This document shows, one piece after another, positions 8,301 to 16,862 of a stretch of 64,000 nt of DNA. Position 1 is the first letter of the stretch, and every line of letters begins with the position of its first letter. Under the pieces are notes generated by a model. It had not been told where the DNA came from. It searched no databases and worked only from the letters and a program-made list of their open reading frames with translations. The position numbers and the translations under genes were made by a program. The DNA lies in assembly GCF_000285495.1 (NCBI RefSeq), contig NZ_HE610977.1, positions 136,858 through 200,857 of the forward strand, written 5' to 3'. The DNA comes from Oceanobacillus massiliensis str. N'diop. GTDB lineage: Bacteria > Bacillota > Bacilli > Bacillales > Amphibacillaceae.

Positions 8301-8858
8301 TTATTCCCCGTCTGAAATTAGGAGCTGTGTAAATTCGGCAGCTGATTCAGGCTCCATCGCCTCAAGAATCTCTCCCCTCGCCTCAGTGGAAATTTCCTTC
8401 AATATCCTAACAGCCATATCACTATCCAGATTTTGAATGATTTGGGCAGCCCGATCACTTTTCATTTCCTCATAAGGACCTACGACAATTTCAATCCCTT
8501 GTTCTGCTGTATCTTCTTCAGCCGCTTCTTCTGTGGAGGTTTCCTGTTTGTTTTCCAGCTTCACATTTTCCTGTTCCAGCTGATCGACGTTTGCCTCCAG
8601 GTCACGAATCGTCTGATTCAGAACTTCTATTTCTTGGTTTTTATCGTCCATTGCATCCTGCACCTGCTGTTCTTCTTGTTCCACACTGCTTTCTTCATCA
8701 GTGGTAACCATTTCCGAAACAACCGGGATATCATTTCCTTTTTCCTTGGCCCAATCAATGACATTGAATCCAGCAACACCCAGTACAATAACTGCGAGTG
8801 CAATTAGAATGATTACAGGAATCACGATGGCAAATAGAAACCATAGGAAAGGATTCAT
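8301..8858 (-). CDS. ylxF: YlxF/MotE-family protein, possibly missing its first codons
   Basis: A 185-aa protein in the ylxF slot between fliJ and fliK. It has one membrane helix at the very N-terminus (about residues 3-30, FLWFLFAIVIPVIILIALAVIVLGVAG), a coiled coil (about 55-110, QEIEVLNQTIRDLEANVDQLEQENVKLEN) and a C-terminal MgtE-N-like domain (about 130-180, AAQIIQNLDSDMAVRILKEISTEARGEIL). The ATG at 8858 has no ribosome binding site. A good one lies before an ATG at 8890 whose frame stops after 11 codons at an ATGA overlap. One extra A in the A-run would join the two frames. Confidence 0.85.
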   Translation of the reverse strand: MNPFLWFLFAIVIPVIILIALAVIVLGVAGFNVIDWAKEKGNDIPVVSEMVTTDEESSVEQEEQQVQDAMDDKNQEIEVLNQTIRDLEANVDQLEQENVKLENKQETSTEEAAEEDTAEQGIEIVVGPYEEMKSDRAAQIIQNLDSDMAVRILKEISTEARGEILEAMEPESAAEFTQLLISDGE

Positions 8859-8890
8859 TTTCTTTTTTGATTATTTGTATTCTCAACCAT
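8855..8890 (-). other. Mini-ORF (11 codons) in front of ylxF, possible frameshifted N-terminus
   Basis: ATG at 8890 has AGGTGA five bases upstream and encodes MVENTNNQKRK followed by TGA, which overlaps the ylxF ATG (ATGA). Basic residues just before a membrane helix are what one expects at the true N-terminus of ylxF. So this is either a leader peptide driving coupled translation or the result of a one-base loss in the AAAAAAGAAAA run at about 8858-8869. Confidence 0.5.
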
Positions 8891-8895
8891 TCGCT

Positions 8896-9342
8896 TCACC
8901 TGTTTTTGTGGTTTAAATATTGTGTAATGGATAGTTCATCCATAAAATCACTTTCCACTCTTTTTTTATGCTTTTCCTCAGAGTCCTTACGAATCTCGAT
9001 AATCTTCTCAAACTTTTTGACTTCTACATGGGCATCAGAAAGCGTTACTTGTTTGGATTCCATATCATTTCGGGCTTTTTGGACGTGCTTTTGCAAATCA
9101 TTTATTTGCCTCGATAATTTTTCTATATATACGGCCTGTTCTTTAATCCGCTCAATTGGTGTCACGGATTGAATAAAATGATCATAATGCTCTTCCGCAT
9201 TTTCTTTTTTTCTTAAAAGATTATAAAGTTCTGTTGCTATCTTCTCGAAAGAGTCCAATGATTGATGGTATGCTTTTTGAGCTACTTTCTTTTCACTTTC
9301 CCGTATGTCCAGAATCTTTGTCAATGCAATTGTTTCAGCCAT
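8896..9342 (-). CDS. fliJ: FliJ, flagellar export chaperone
   Basis: A 148-aa, highly charged, almost entirely helical protein that forms an antiparallel coiled coil (heptads throughout residues 10-130), the FliJ form. It starts one base after the fliI stop codon. FliJ is the central stalk of the FliHIJ ATPase complex and feeds substrates to the export gate. Sequence conservation in FliJ is low; the assignment rests on length, composition and position between fliI and ylxF. Confidence 0.88.
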   Translation of the reverse strand: MAETIALTKILDIRESEKKVAQKAYHQSLDSFEKIATELYNLLRKKENAEEHYDHFIQSVTPIERIKEQAVYIEKLSRQINDLQKHVQKARNDMESKQVTLSDAHVEVKKFEKIIEIRKDSEEKHKKRVESDFMDELSITQYLNHKNR

Positions 9343-10665
9343 CTAATTCATACCTCCATTAAGCAGGGTTTTCATTATTTGGACAGTTTCCTCCAAAGAT
9401 TTGTATTCATAGACATCCTGCTTTAAGAAATCCTGTATCTTTGGATAATAGGAAATGGCCCGGTCTATCTCCTGATTCGTCCCCCGTTTATATGCGCCAA
9501 TATTAATCAATTCGCTGTTTTCTTCGTAAACTGCGATAAGTCTGCGCATCTGCTGGGCAATTTCTTTATGTTCGGGATCAGCCACCAAATTCATAACGCG
9601 ACTGATCGACTTTTGTACATTTATTGCAGGAAACTGCCCTCTTTCCGCAAGCTTCCGGTCCATTATAAAGTGTCCATCAAGAATACCTCGTACAGCATCG
9701 GCAATCGGTTCATTCATATCATCTCCGTCAACCAGCACGGTGTAGAAGGCTGTAATGGTTCCATTGGTATTCGTTCCGGTTCTTTCCAGAAGCTTTGGCA
9801 AAATAGAAAAGACGGATGGTGTATATCCTTTAGTTGTAGGTGGTTCACCGATTGCCAATCCTATCTCCCGCTGCGCCATTGCAACCCGGGTAACAGAGTC
9901 CATCATGAGATTGACCTTATACCCCAAATCGCGGAAATACTCACTAATCGCTGTTGCAGTATATGCACCTTTTATGCGCATCAAGGCCGGCTGATCTGAC
10001 GTGGCGGCAACTACAATAGACTTTTTCAAACCTTCTTCGCCAAGGTCGTGTTCAATGAATTCTCTTACTTCACGGCCACGCTCACCAATCAATGCTATTA
10101 CATTGATATCCGCACTGCTGTTTCTCGCAATCATTCCAAGCAATGTGCTTTTTCCCACTCCGCTTCCTGCGAATATGCCGACCCGCTGGCCTTCTCCCAT
10201 TGTAAGCAAAGAATCAATCGCTTTTACCCCGACTTGTATCGGTTTTCTGATAGGAGGACGCGACATCGGATTTGGCGGCGTCTGATCCGTCATATAACTG
10301 GACAGCCCTTTTGGCGTTGATAATTCATCATCGAGCGGTCTGCCTAAGGAGTTGACGACTTGACCAATCAGCGCACGGCCTACTTTAACGGTAAGTGGTT
10401 TACCAGTGGACTCTACTAAACAACCAGGTCCGATTTCAGTAACCTCTGCATAGGGCATGAGAATTATTTTCTCATTATTAAAACCAACAACCTCTGAAAT
10501 AATCGGTTTTCTGTCATTAGAGGATGCGTGGATGTAACATACTTCTCCTATATTGGCTGCAGGACCCTCCGACTCAATCATGAGTCCGACAACACGCAAG
10601 ACTTTTCCATACCGTTTAAACGTGTCGGCATTTTCGATTACGGAAAAATAATCTGTTATATTCAT
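9343..10665 (-). CDS. fliI: FliI, flagellar type III export ATPase
   Basis: A 440-aa protein of the F1-ATPase beta-like export ATPases. The Walker A motif is GSGVGKST at about residues 167-174, followed by GERGREVREF, the Walker B region LMMDSVTR (about 254-261) and the typical GEPPTTKGYTPSVF segment. It powers unfolding and release of export substrates with FliH and FliJ. It overlaps fliH by 4 bases. It is full length, with all catalytic motifs present. Confidence 0.97.
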   Translation of the reverse strand: MNITDYFSVIENADTFKRYGKVLRVVGLMIESEGPAANIGEVCYIHASSNDRKPIISEVVGFNNEKIILMPYAEVTEIGPGCLVESTGKPLTVKVGRALIGQVVNSLGRPLDDELSTPKGLSSYMTDQTPPNPMSRPPIRKPIQVGVKAIDSLLTMGEGQRVGIFAGSGVGKSTLLGMIARNSSADINVIALIGERGREVREFIEHDLGEEGLKKSIVVAATSDQPALMRIKGAYTATAISEYFRDLGYKVNLMMDSVTRVAMAQREIGLAIGEPPTTKGYTPSVFSILPKLLERTGTNTNGTITAFYTVLVDGDDMNEPIADAVRGILDGHFIMDRKLAERGQFPAINVQKSISRVMNLVADPEHKEIAQQMRRLIAVYEENSELINIGAYKRGTNQEIDRAISYYPKIQDFLKQDVYEYKSLEETVQIMKTLLNGGMN

Positions 10666-11423
10666 GATCTTTTCTCCATCAGATAATCTTGTAATGCCTC
10701 CTGGATTTTTAAGAGCTGTGTATCGATGCTTGCATCAATCTTTCCAAACGGATGCTCAATCAGGCAGGCGTTTTCCTCCAGCTTATCGTCTATATAGACA
10801 GACAGCTTCGTATCATTTCCCAGACTTCTTCGCAGTTCTTCTTTATGCTGCATCACAAGGTCATAATTTGCCGGATGAAGGTTAATGGTAACTACTGATT
10901 GGTCCTTAATTTCCTGTATCGCTCTCCTGACAATCCCCATGAATGAGTTAGAATCATCTGTCAGCTGCTGATCGAGAATCTTATCTGCAACACCGATTGC
11001 GAGCTGCAGAATGATCTCATCACTTTTTTCAATGGTCGCATGGTAGTCATTTGTTGTCGCATCAATAATGAGATTGGCTTGCTCAAGCTTCTCTTTATAT
11101 TCGTCGTAACCAACATTCTTACCTTGTTGAAACCCTGCGGTAAATCCTTCCTGCTTGGCGTTTTCGATCCATTGCTTCTTCTCGGTGTCCCAATCCTGTT
11201 TAGCTTGGCTTATCTCTTGGTTCGTCTGATCGATTAGCGCTGTCTTTCTTTGCGATAATTCAGTAAGCTCTTGCTGCATGTCGGTTATTTTTTGCAGAAT
11301 AAGATCTCTATCCCGCTCCATATCTGCAGCAGGTTCCTCGGAGGTTTCCTTTTGCAATAGTTCGACCGGCCTTATTTTTATCAGCTTCTGACTTTGGAAT
11401 TTCCGGTTTTCTGCATCAGACAA
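10662..11423 (-). CDS. fliH: FliH, regulator of the flagellar export ATPase
   Basis: A 253-aa protein with a charged coiled-coil middle (about residues 30-95) that includes the GFTAGFQQGKNVGYDEYKE stretch characteristic of FliH. A C-terminal domain (about 120-245) resembles the peripheral stalk of V/F-ATPases (IGVADKILDQQL). It tethers FliI to the C-ring and export gate. It overlaps fliG (8 bases) upstream and fliI (4 bases) downstream. Confidence 0.92.
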   Translation of the reverse strand: MSDAENRKFQSQKLIKIRPVELLQKETSEEPAADMERDRDLILQKITDMQQELTELSQRKTALIDQTNQEISQAKQDWDTEKKQWIENAKQEGFTAGFQQGKNVGYDEYKEKLEQANLIIDATTNDYHATIEKSDEIILQLAIGVADKILDQQLTDDSNSFMGIVRRAIQEIKDQSVVTINLHPANYDLVMQHKEELRRSLGNDTKLSVYIDDKLEENACLIEHPFGKIDASIDTQLLKIQEALQDYLMEKRS

Positions 11424-12429
11424 TGATATCGTCTCCTCCGCCTCTGGCGATGACTATTTCTCCAATATCTTCGAGCCTGCGAATGCTTGATACGATTCTT
11501 GTTTGTGCTTCCTCGACATCCCGCAGTCTGACAGGACCCATATATTCCATTTCTTCTCTAAAGGTTTCTGCCATGCGCTGAGACATGTTCGAAAAGACAA
11601 CATCTTTCACTTCATCACTTGCAACTTTAAGAGATAGTCGCAGATCATCATTTTCCACTTCGCGAATAACACGCTGAATGGCCCGGTTATCCAGAATAAC
11701 AATATCCTCAAATACAAACATTCGTTTCTTGATTTCATCTGCGAGCTCCGGATCCTGTATTTCCAGTGCATCCAATATGGTACGTTCCGTGCTGCGGTCA
11801 ACACCATTGAGCACTTCGACAACTGCTTGAATTCCGCCTGTTTGTGTATAATCCTCTGTAACAGATGACGAGATATTCCTCTCAAGCACCTGTTCCACCT
11901 GTGAGATTATTTCAGGAGATGTCGAATCCATTGTTGCAATTCTTTTTGCCACGTCTGCCTGCATCTCCTGTGGTAAAGAAGAGAGGATTTGCCCACTCTG
12001 CTCAGGATCGAGATAGGATAATACCAAGGCAATTGTCTGCGGATGCTCCCCCTGTATAAAATTAAGTACTTGCTGCGGATCCGCTTTTCTTGCAAAATCA
12101 AATGGTCTTACCTGTAAAGAAGAGGTAAGGCGATTGATAATATTGGATGCCTCATGTTTCCCGAACGCCTTTTCCAATACCGTCTTTGCATAACCGATTC
12201 CACCTTGTGTAATATAGTCTTGCGCGATAGCAATCTGATGAAACTGTTCAATGACATCTTCTTTCAGACTGGAATCTACTTTTTTCACAGATGAAATCTC
12301 CAAACTCAGCTTTTCAATTTCTTCTTCAGACAAATATTTATAGACCTGTGCCGAAACATCTGGACCTAAGGAGATTAAGAGAATTGCTGCCTTTTGTTTT
12401 CCGGTTAATGCACCTTTTTGTCTTACCAT
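11416..12429 (-). CDS. fliG: FliG, flagellar motor switch (rotor) protein
   Basis: A 337-aa protein of normal length. It has the N-terminal FliF-binding domain (LTGKQKAAILLISLGPD near residue 8), the middle domain with the EHPQTIALVLSYL motif (about 128-140), and the C-terminal charged torque helix that faces MotA (REEMEYMGPVRLRDVEEAQ). FliG normally polymerises on the cytoplasmic face of the FliF ring. It is intact, while its docking partner FliF, 11 bases upstream, is truncated in this sequence. Confidence 0.96.
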   Translation of the reverse strand: MVRQKGALTGKQKAAILLISLGPDVSAQVYKYLSEEEIEKLSLEISSVKKVDSSLKEDVIEQFHQIAIAQDYITQGGIGYAKTVLEKAFGKHEASNIINRLTSSLQVRPFDFARKADPQQVLNFIQGEHPQTIALVLSYLDPEQSGQILSSLPQEMQADVAKRIATMDSTSPEIISQVEQVLERNISSSVTEDYTQTGGIQAVVEVLNGVDRSTERTILDALEIQDPELADEIKKRMFVFEDIVILDNRAIQRVIREVENDDLRLSLKVASDEVKDVVFSNMSQRMAETFREEMEYMGPVRLRDVEEAQTRIVSSIRRLEDIGEIVIARGGGDDIIV

Positions 12430-12440
12430 TTCTGTTCCCC

Positions 12441-13025
12441 CTAGTCTTCACCAATCCAGCTTCTTAATAATTTAGCAAAGTCTTCCGGTTTATCTTTGGC
12501 GATTTTTTCTAATTGTTTTCTTCTCACTACGGTTTCAGACTCTTCTTCCTGCGGTAATTCAGGAACTTCATCAATAGCGGTCTCTGTCACCGTTTCTTCT
12601 ATTATCTCTTCTTCATTCTTTCGGTTTCGAATTAACAGGACTACGAGCAGTATGATAATAGCAAGCAAGACTGCAGCCGCTATATACATCCATATCGGTA
12701 TAACAGGAGAAGGTGTTTCAATCGTTGCAGGGCTCTCAGAGAACTCCTGGAATACAATAGAAGTCTTCTCTTCCGGATTGACTTCCCCATATGCCGCATC
12801 AATTGTTGTACCAATAATGGAATTAAGGATAGAACCGATGCCGTCCTCGACAGCCATTTGTTCCTGCTGTGTCAAAAATTCGACCTCATCACCATCCACG
12901 TTTGATACATTATCGACAGCAACCTGAATACCGAGGTCCCTTACCTTATAAGGGCTCTCCACAATATCTTTTCGGATGCGGTTGAATTCATAGTTGATGG
13001 TTTCTTTATCAAGCTCATAATCACT
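12441..13025 (-). pseudogene. fliF: FliF remnant (C-terminal third of the MS-ring protein)
   Basis: The frame reads SDYELDKETINYEFNRIR from 13025 and then VESPYKVRDLGIQVAV, which is the interior of FliF. It continues through a membrane helix (IWMYIAAAVLLAIIILLVVLLI) to the FliG-binding tail KPEDFAKLLRSWIGED. About 194 codons remain of the roughly 530 usual for FliF. Everything upstream (first membrane helix, ring-building motifs, start codon) is gone: the frame runs directly into fliE at GCAAGTG (13022-13028). The only in-frame start is a GTG at 12962 with no good ribosome binding site. Without FliF no basal body should form. Confidence 0.9.
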
Positions 13026-13327
13026 TGCATTCTCATTATCTCGTTATAGGCATCGATAACTTTTTTCTGAACCTGCACTGTAGTTTCAAGTGTAACGCTC
13101 GCTTTTTGTGCTGTAATCATAACGTCGTGAAGATCATCGATATTGCCATTAGCCAAAGCTGTTGTTTTGGCGTCAGATTCCATTTGTATCGTATTAAGGT
13201 TTTCGATGGCTCCTTTAAGCGAATCCGCAAAGTTTGCCTGTGCATCTCCTGATGTTACAGAAGGTTTGGTAGCGTTAAGCTGTGTAGCATTATAGGCTTG
13301 CGATACATCATTTATTGAGATAGTCAT
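12941..13327 (-). CDS. fliE: FliE, rod/MS-ring adaptor, with a foreign 26-residue tail
   Basis: The first 102 residues are a normal FliE: MTISINDVSQAYN at the start and AYNEIMRMQV at residues about 93-102, where FliE proteins normally end. The frame then continues for 26 residues (IMSLIKKPSTMNSTASEKIL and six more) that are the fliF sequence read out of frame. So the fliE stop codon was lost together with the fliF 5' part. An AAGGAGA ribosome binding site precedes the ATG. FliE links the MS ring to the rod; the extra tail may disturb it, but the missing FliF matters more. Confidence 0.9.
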   Translation of the reverse strand: MTISINDVSQAYNATQLNATKPSVTSGDAQANFADSLKGAIENLNTIQMESDAKTTALANGNIDDLHDVMITAQKASVTLETTVQVQKKVIDAYNEIMRMQVIMSLIKKPSTMNSTASEKILWRALIR

Positions 13328-13352
13328 TGTGCGTTCTCCTTATCTTCTACTT

Positions 13353-13802
13353 CTATTTTCCGATTTCTAAGGCTTTCATCAGCATACTTTTGCTTGCATT
13401 CAATGCTGTAACATTCGCTTCGTAGGATCTCGTTGCACTCATCATGTCTACCATTTCCTGAAGAGGGTCTACATTGGGCATTTCAACATAACCAGCTTCA
13501 TTGGCATCTGGATGATCCGGATTATAAGTAAGCTTAAACGGTTCTTCATCTTCTGTAATTTCAGACACTTTAACTCCGGAAGCAGACGGTGCAGCAGAAG
13601 CATTTTGGAGCATGCTCTTGAAGCTGTTGTCAGCTGACTGCATAACGACCATTTTTCTTCGATACGGCTCATATTCTCCATTTTCGTTTAATACCGCCCT
13701 GGTCGATTGTGCATTCGCGATATTGGATGATACAACATCCATACGAAGCCTCTGGGCAGTAAGTGCACTTGCACTTGCATTAATGGAACCAAATATTGAC
13801 AT
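13353..13802 (-). CDS. flgC: FlgC, flagellar basal-body rod protein
   Basis: A 149-aa rod protein. The N-terminal motif LRMDVVSSNIANAQSTR (about residues 19-35) and the C-terminal MVDMMSATRSYEANVTALNASKSML (about 118-142) are the paired coiled-coil signatures of proximal rod subunits, and YVEMPNVDPLQEM is typical of FlgC. It lies 3 bases after flgB and 25 bases before fliE, the standard first genes of the operon. It is intact. Confidence 0.96.
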   Translation of the reverse strand: MSIFGSINASASALTAQRLRMDVVSSNIANAQSTRAVLNENGEYEPYRRKMVVMQSADNSFKSMLQNASAAPSASGVKVSEITEDEEPFKLTYNPDHPDANEAGYVEMPNVDPLQEMVDMMSATRSYEANVTALNASKSMLMKALEIGK

Positions 13803-13805
13803 CGA

Positions 13806-14201
13806 TTAGTTACCTCCTCTTATTACGGTCTGCAGGCTGCTGAATTTGCCATTAATCCGATCAACCACAGCATTATAATAGATTTGGTTTTTCGCAAGTT
13901 CGGTCATTTCTTTGTCAACATCAACATTATTTCCATTATGGTTATATGTGGTATTGGAATTAGTTACAATGCGGTAAGACGAACTTTGATCAGAATTAAA
14001 GGAGAGGTGTTTATCATTGGTTCGTTTTGCTTGTAGATTGGATGATATTGCATCATTCAAAACATCTTTGAAAACGACATTCTGTGATTTGTAGCCTGGT
14101 GTATCTGCGTTGGAAATATTATTTGAAATCGCATTGTTCTTTGCCGTTGCGTAATCCAGCGACTGGCCGAGCTGGTTAATTGTTCCTCCAAATAAGTCCA
14201 T
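13806..14201 (-). CDS. flgB: FlgB, flagellar basal-body rod protein
   Basis: A 131-aa protein that begins MDLFGGTINQLGQSLDYATAK and has the rod motif NNAISNNISNADTPGYKS (about residues 22-39). FlgB is the proximal rod subunit and the first gene of the fla/che operon. The start at 14201 is chosen because GGGAGG sits about 8 bases upstream and because family proteins begin here; the open frame reaches 42 codons further but that part lies over the predicted promoter. Confidence 0.95.
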   Translation of the reverse strand: MDLFGGTINQLGQSLDYATAKNNAISNNISNADTPGYKSQNVVFKDVLNDAISSNLQAKRTNDKHLSFNSDQSSSYRIVTNSNTTYNHNGNNVDVDKEMTELAKNQIYYNAVVDRINGKFSSLQTVIRGGN

Positions 14202-14590
14202 CAATAAACCTCCCGAAAAAAACTTTTTTATTATACGGACATAAAACACGTACCTTCTACGAATATTGTAGTTTATAACATTGACAAAGTCTATTACTTT
14301 TCGACATTTTCTAACACAAGAAAACAAAATAGTTAAATATAACTAGTCAATTTCTCTCATTTTTTATCCTTTTTTTGTCAATTTTCTTTTCAGAATTATT
14401 GTTCACTATGGATATATCTACTGCTGCATCAGCAATGGCCGGCCTTGGGAAGTCACTTTCTGTGATGGGGACCAGTTTTTATTAGGTAAGGTTTGTTTTC
14501 CGGCGGAGCTTTTTTGCAGAAATTTGCAAGAGCACCGGCAAGTTGATTTCGCTTCTATTTATAACTAAAATATTTAAAATAACCCAATAA
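14202..14590. other. Intergenic region between codY and the flagellar operon
   Basis: No gene is visible here. It holds the codY terminator at its right edge and the candidate flgB promoter at its left. A CodY-box-like stretch (ATTCTGAAAAG on the minus strand, about 14388-14398) matches roughly 10 of 15 positions of the consensus AATTTTCWGAAAATT. In B. subtilis CodY represses this operon directly, so the site is plausible but weak. The part 14401-14580 is more GC-rich and I cannot assign it. Confidence 0.4.
14265..14293 (-). promoter_or_regulatory. Candidate promoter of the flagellar operon
   Basis: TAGACT and TACAAT with a 17-base spacer lie on the minus strand 64 bases before the flgB start (4 of 6 and 5 of 6 matches to the SigA consensus). 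A second TATAAT lies closer to the gene (about 14235) without a convincing -35. No SigD-type sequence (TAAA-N15-GCCGATAT) was found. Confidence 0.45.
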
Positions 14591-14620
14591 AAAAAAGCCA
14601 GGAAATCCTGGCTTTTTTGT
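14591..14620 (-). terminator. Rho-independent terminator after codY
   Basis: On the minus strand GCCAGGA and TCCTGGC form a 7-bp stem with a 2-base loop, extended by flanking A and T runs, and a T-run follows. It ends the xerC-hslV-hslU-codY operon 17 bases after the codY stop codon, so the flagellar operon needs its own promoter. Confidence 0.9.
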
Positions 14621-14636
14621 TTGGCAATTTATAAAC

Positions 14637-15416
14637 TTATCTTGAACGAAGTTTTTCAAGCTCAACAAGGAATTTATCGTTAAGTACTTTGATGTAAGTA
14701 CCTTTCATCCCTAATGAGCGGGATTCGATTACACCAGCACTTTCAAGCTTTCTAAGTGCGTTAACGATTACAGACCTTGTAATTCCGACTCTGTCGGCAA
14801 TTTTACTTGCTACCAATAATCCTTCATGACCATTCAACTCTTCAAAGATGTGATCAATTGCTTCCAGTTCGCTGTAGGAAAGTGAACTGATTGCCATCTG
14901 TACAACTGCCTTGCTTCTTGCTTCCATTTCAATTTCTTCTGTTTTCTCATGCAGAATTTCCATTCCGACAACTGTTGCTCCATATTCCGCAAGAAGAAGA
15001 TCGTCATCGCTGAAACTTTCATCAACTCTTCCAAGAATCAATGTTCCCAGACGCTCTCCACCACCAATTATCGGAACAATTGTAGTGAGGCCCTCTTTGA
15101 ACAATTCTCTGTTTTCAACCGGAAACACTGTTTGCGGGCTCTCGATATCAAGGTTTGCAGTTGTTTCACGAATATCTTGCAATCCCAATGTATATTCCTC
15201 AGGAAAGCGTCTTTCTTCAAGCATTGATTTCATGCGTTCGTTTTCGATTTCCTGATTGACAGCAAATCCTAATAATTTTCCGCGTCTGCTGACAATGTAC
15301 ACATTGCCTTTGATTACATCTCTTAATGATGCAGACATTTCATTAAAGTTGACTGACTTTCCTGTTGCCTTTTGTAACATAGCGTTAATTTTTCTTGCGC
15401 GATTTAATAAATCCAT
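14637..15416 (-). CDS. codY: CodY, GTP- and branched-chain-amino-acid-sensing global repressor
   Basis: A 259-aa protein that starts [15 protein letters not shown], the conserved CodY N-terminus. It has the GAF ligand-binding domain (about residues 1-155) and the C-terminal winged helix with recognition region [26 protein letters not shown] (about 203-228). With isoleucine/valine and GTP bound it represses nutrient-limitation genes, and in B. subtilis also the flagellar operon next door. The start at 15416 has GGAGG seven bases upstream; an ATG six codons earlier does not fit the family. Confidence 0.97.
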   Translation of the reverse strand: MDLLNRARKINAMLQKATGKSVNFNEMSASLRDVIKGNVYIVSRRGKLLGFAVNQEIENERMKSMLEERRFPEEYTLGLQDIRETTANLDIESPQTVFPVENRELFKEGLTTIVPIIGGGERLGTLILGRVDESFSDDDLLLAEYGATVVGMEILHEKTEEIEMEARSKAVVQMAISSLSYSELEAIDHIFEELNGHEGLLVASKIADRVGITRSVIVNALRKLESAGVIESRSLGMKGTYIKVLNDKFLVELEKLRSR

Positions 15417-15443
15417 GATGATCCTCCATTTCAATAGTGAAAA

Positions 15444-16841
15444 TTATAGTATAAATTGACTTAAATCTTTATTTTGTACAATAGTATTTAGTTTTTGGTC
15501 CACATAGTCTTTTGTGATGTCTATCTGGTCCATCGAAATATCAGGTGCTTCAAATGATAAATCTTCCAGCAGTTTTTCCAATATGGTATGCAGCCTTCTG
15601 GCCCCAATATTATCTGTGTCCTGATTTACCTGATAGGCAATTTCTGCCAGTCTCTCTATAGCATCGTCCGTAAAAACAACATTTATACCTTCTGTTTTCA
15701 TTAATGCCCGATATTGCTTGATCAGTGCATTGGAAGGTTCGGTCAAAATCTTCTTAAAGTCATCAACTGACAACTTTTCAAGTTCAACCCGTATTGGAAA
15801 TCTCCCTTGCAGTTCGGGAATAAGATCGGACGGTTTGGCCATATGAAATGCCCCTGCTGCAATAAATAGCATATGATCTGTCTTAACAGGTCCATGCTTT
15901 GTCACAACAGTCGAGCCTTCCACAATTGGCAATACATCCCGCTGCACGCCTTCTCTAGAGACATTCGCAGTGGTTTCCTGTTTTCCTGCGACCTTATCGA
16001 TCTCATCTATAAACAGTATACCCGTCTCCTCCGCTCGCTTAACCGCCTCTTGGGCAACTTCGTCCATATCGACCAGTTTCTGTGCTCCCTGTTGCGTGAT
16101 TACTTTTCTTGCTTCAGATACTGGCAATTTACGCTTCTTCTTTTTCGAAGGCATAAATTGACCCAGGGCATCCTGCATGTTCATCCCCATCTGTTCCATA
16201 CCTGAACCTTGAAGCATATCAAACATGGACGGCGGGATTTCCTCAATTTCAATGCTCACCATATGGTCTTCGAGTTCACCTAAAGCTAATTGATGTTCAA
16301 TTCTCTGACGTTTGCTTCTGATCTCATCGTCTTTTTCCTGGTCATTTGAAGTTGTATCACTGTTGGCAGATTGATTTGGAAAAAGCATTTCAAAAGGATT
16401 CTTTACACTTGACTGTTTCTTGGCACTTGGAACAAGCAATTTCACAAGTTTTTTAGTCGCTTCCTGTTCAGCAGCTCCCATCACCTCGGTCATCTTCTCT
16501 TCCTTCACCATGCGGACAGCCATCTCTACCAGATCGCGAACCATTGATTCTACATCGCGACCAACATAGCCGACCTCCGTAAATTTGGTTGCCTCCACTT
16601 TCACAAACGGAGCACCTACCAGTTTTGCAAGTCTTCTTGCTATCTCTGTTTTCCCGACACCGGTAGGTCCAATCATTAAAATATTTTTCGGAACTATTTC
16701 TTCTTTCATCGTTTCATCAAGCTTCATCCTTCTATAACGGTTTCTAAGCGCTACCGCTACAGATCTCTTAGCCTGCTGCTGTCCAATTATATATTTATCC
16801 AATTGACCCACAATTTGTTTTGGAGTGTAATCTATTCCCAT
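15444..16841 (-). CDS. hslU: HslU (ClpY), ATPase of the HslVU protease
   Basis: A 465-aa AAA+ unfoldase. The Walker A motif GPTGVGKT lies at residues 58-65. The inserted I-domain occupies about 110-240, and the Walker B motif [10 protein letters not shown] (about 255-264) and the C-terminal sensor-2 region [17 protein letters not shown] are present. It forms hexamers that feed unfolded substrate into HslV. It sits between hslV (21 bases) and codY (27 bases) in the conserved operon. Confidence 0.97.
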   Translation of the reverse strand: MGIDYTPKQIVGQLDKYIIGQQQAKRSVAVALRNRYRRMKLDETMKEEIVPKNILMIGPTGVGKTEIARRLAKLVGAPFVKVEATKFTEVGYVGRDVESMVRDLVEMAVRMVKEEKMTEVMGAAEQEATKKLVKLLVPSAKKQSSVKNPFEMLFPNQSANSDTTSNDQEKDDEIRSKRQRIEHQLALGELEDHMVSIEIEEIPPSMFDMLQGSGMEQMGMNMQDALGQFMPSKKKKRKLPVSEARKVITQQGAQKLVDMDEVAQEAVKRAEETGILFIDEIDKVAGKQETTANVSREGVQRDVLPIVEGSTVVTKHGPVKTDHMLFIAAGAFHMAKPSDLIPELQGRFPIRVELEKLSVDDFKKILTEPSNALIKQYRALMKTEGINVVFTDDAIERLAEIAYQVNQDTDNIGARRLHTILEKLLEDLSFEAPDISMDQIDITKDYVDQKLNTIVQNKDLSQFIL

Positions 16842-16862
16842 CCTTAGGAAAAACCTCCCTCA

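Noticed and set aside
14371-14376. TTGACA upstream of flgB as a -35 box
   Set aside because: No acceptable -10 hexamer lies 16-18 bases downstream (GAGAGA is there).
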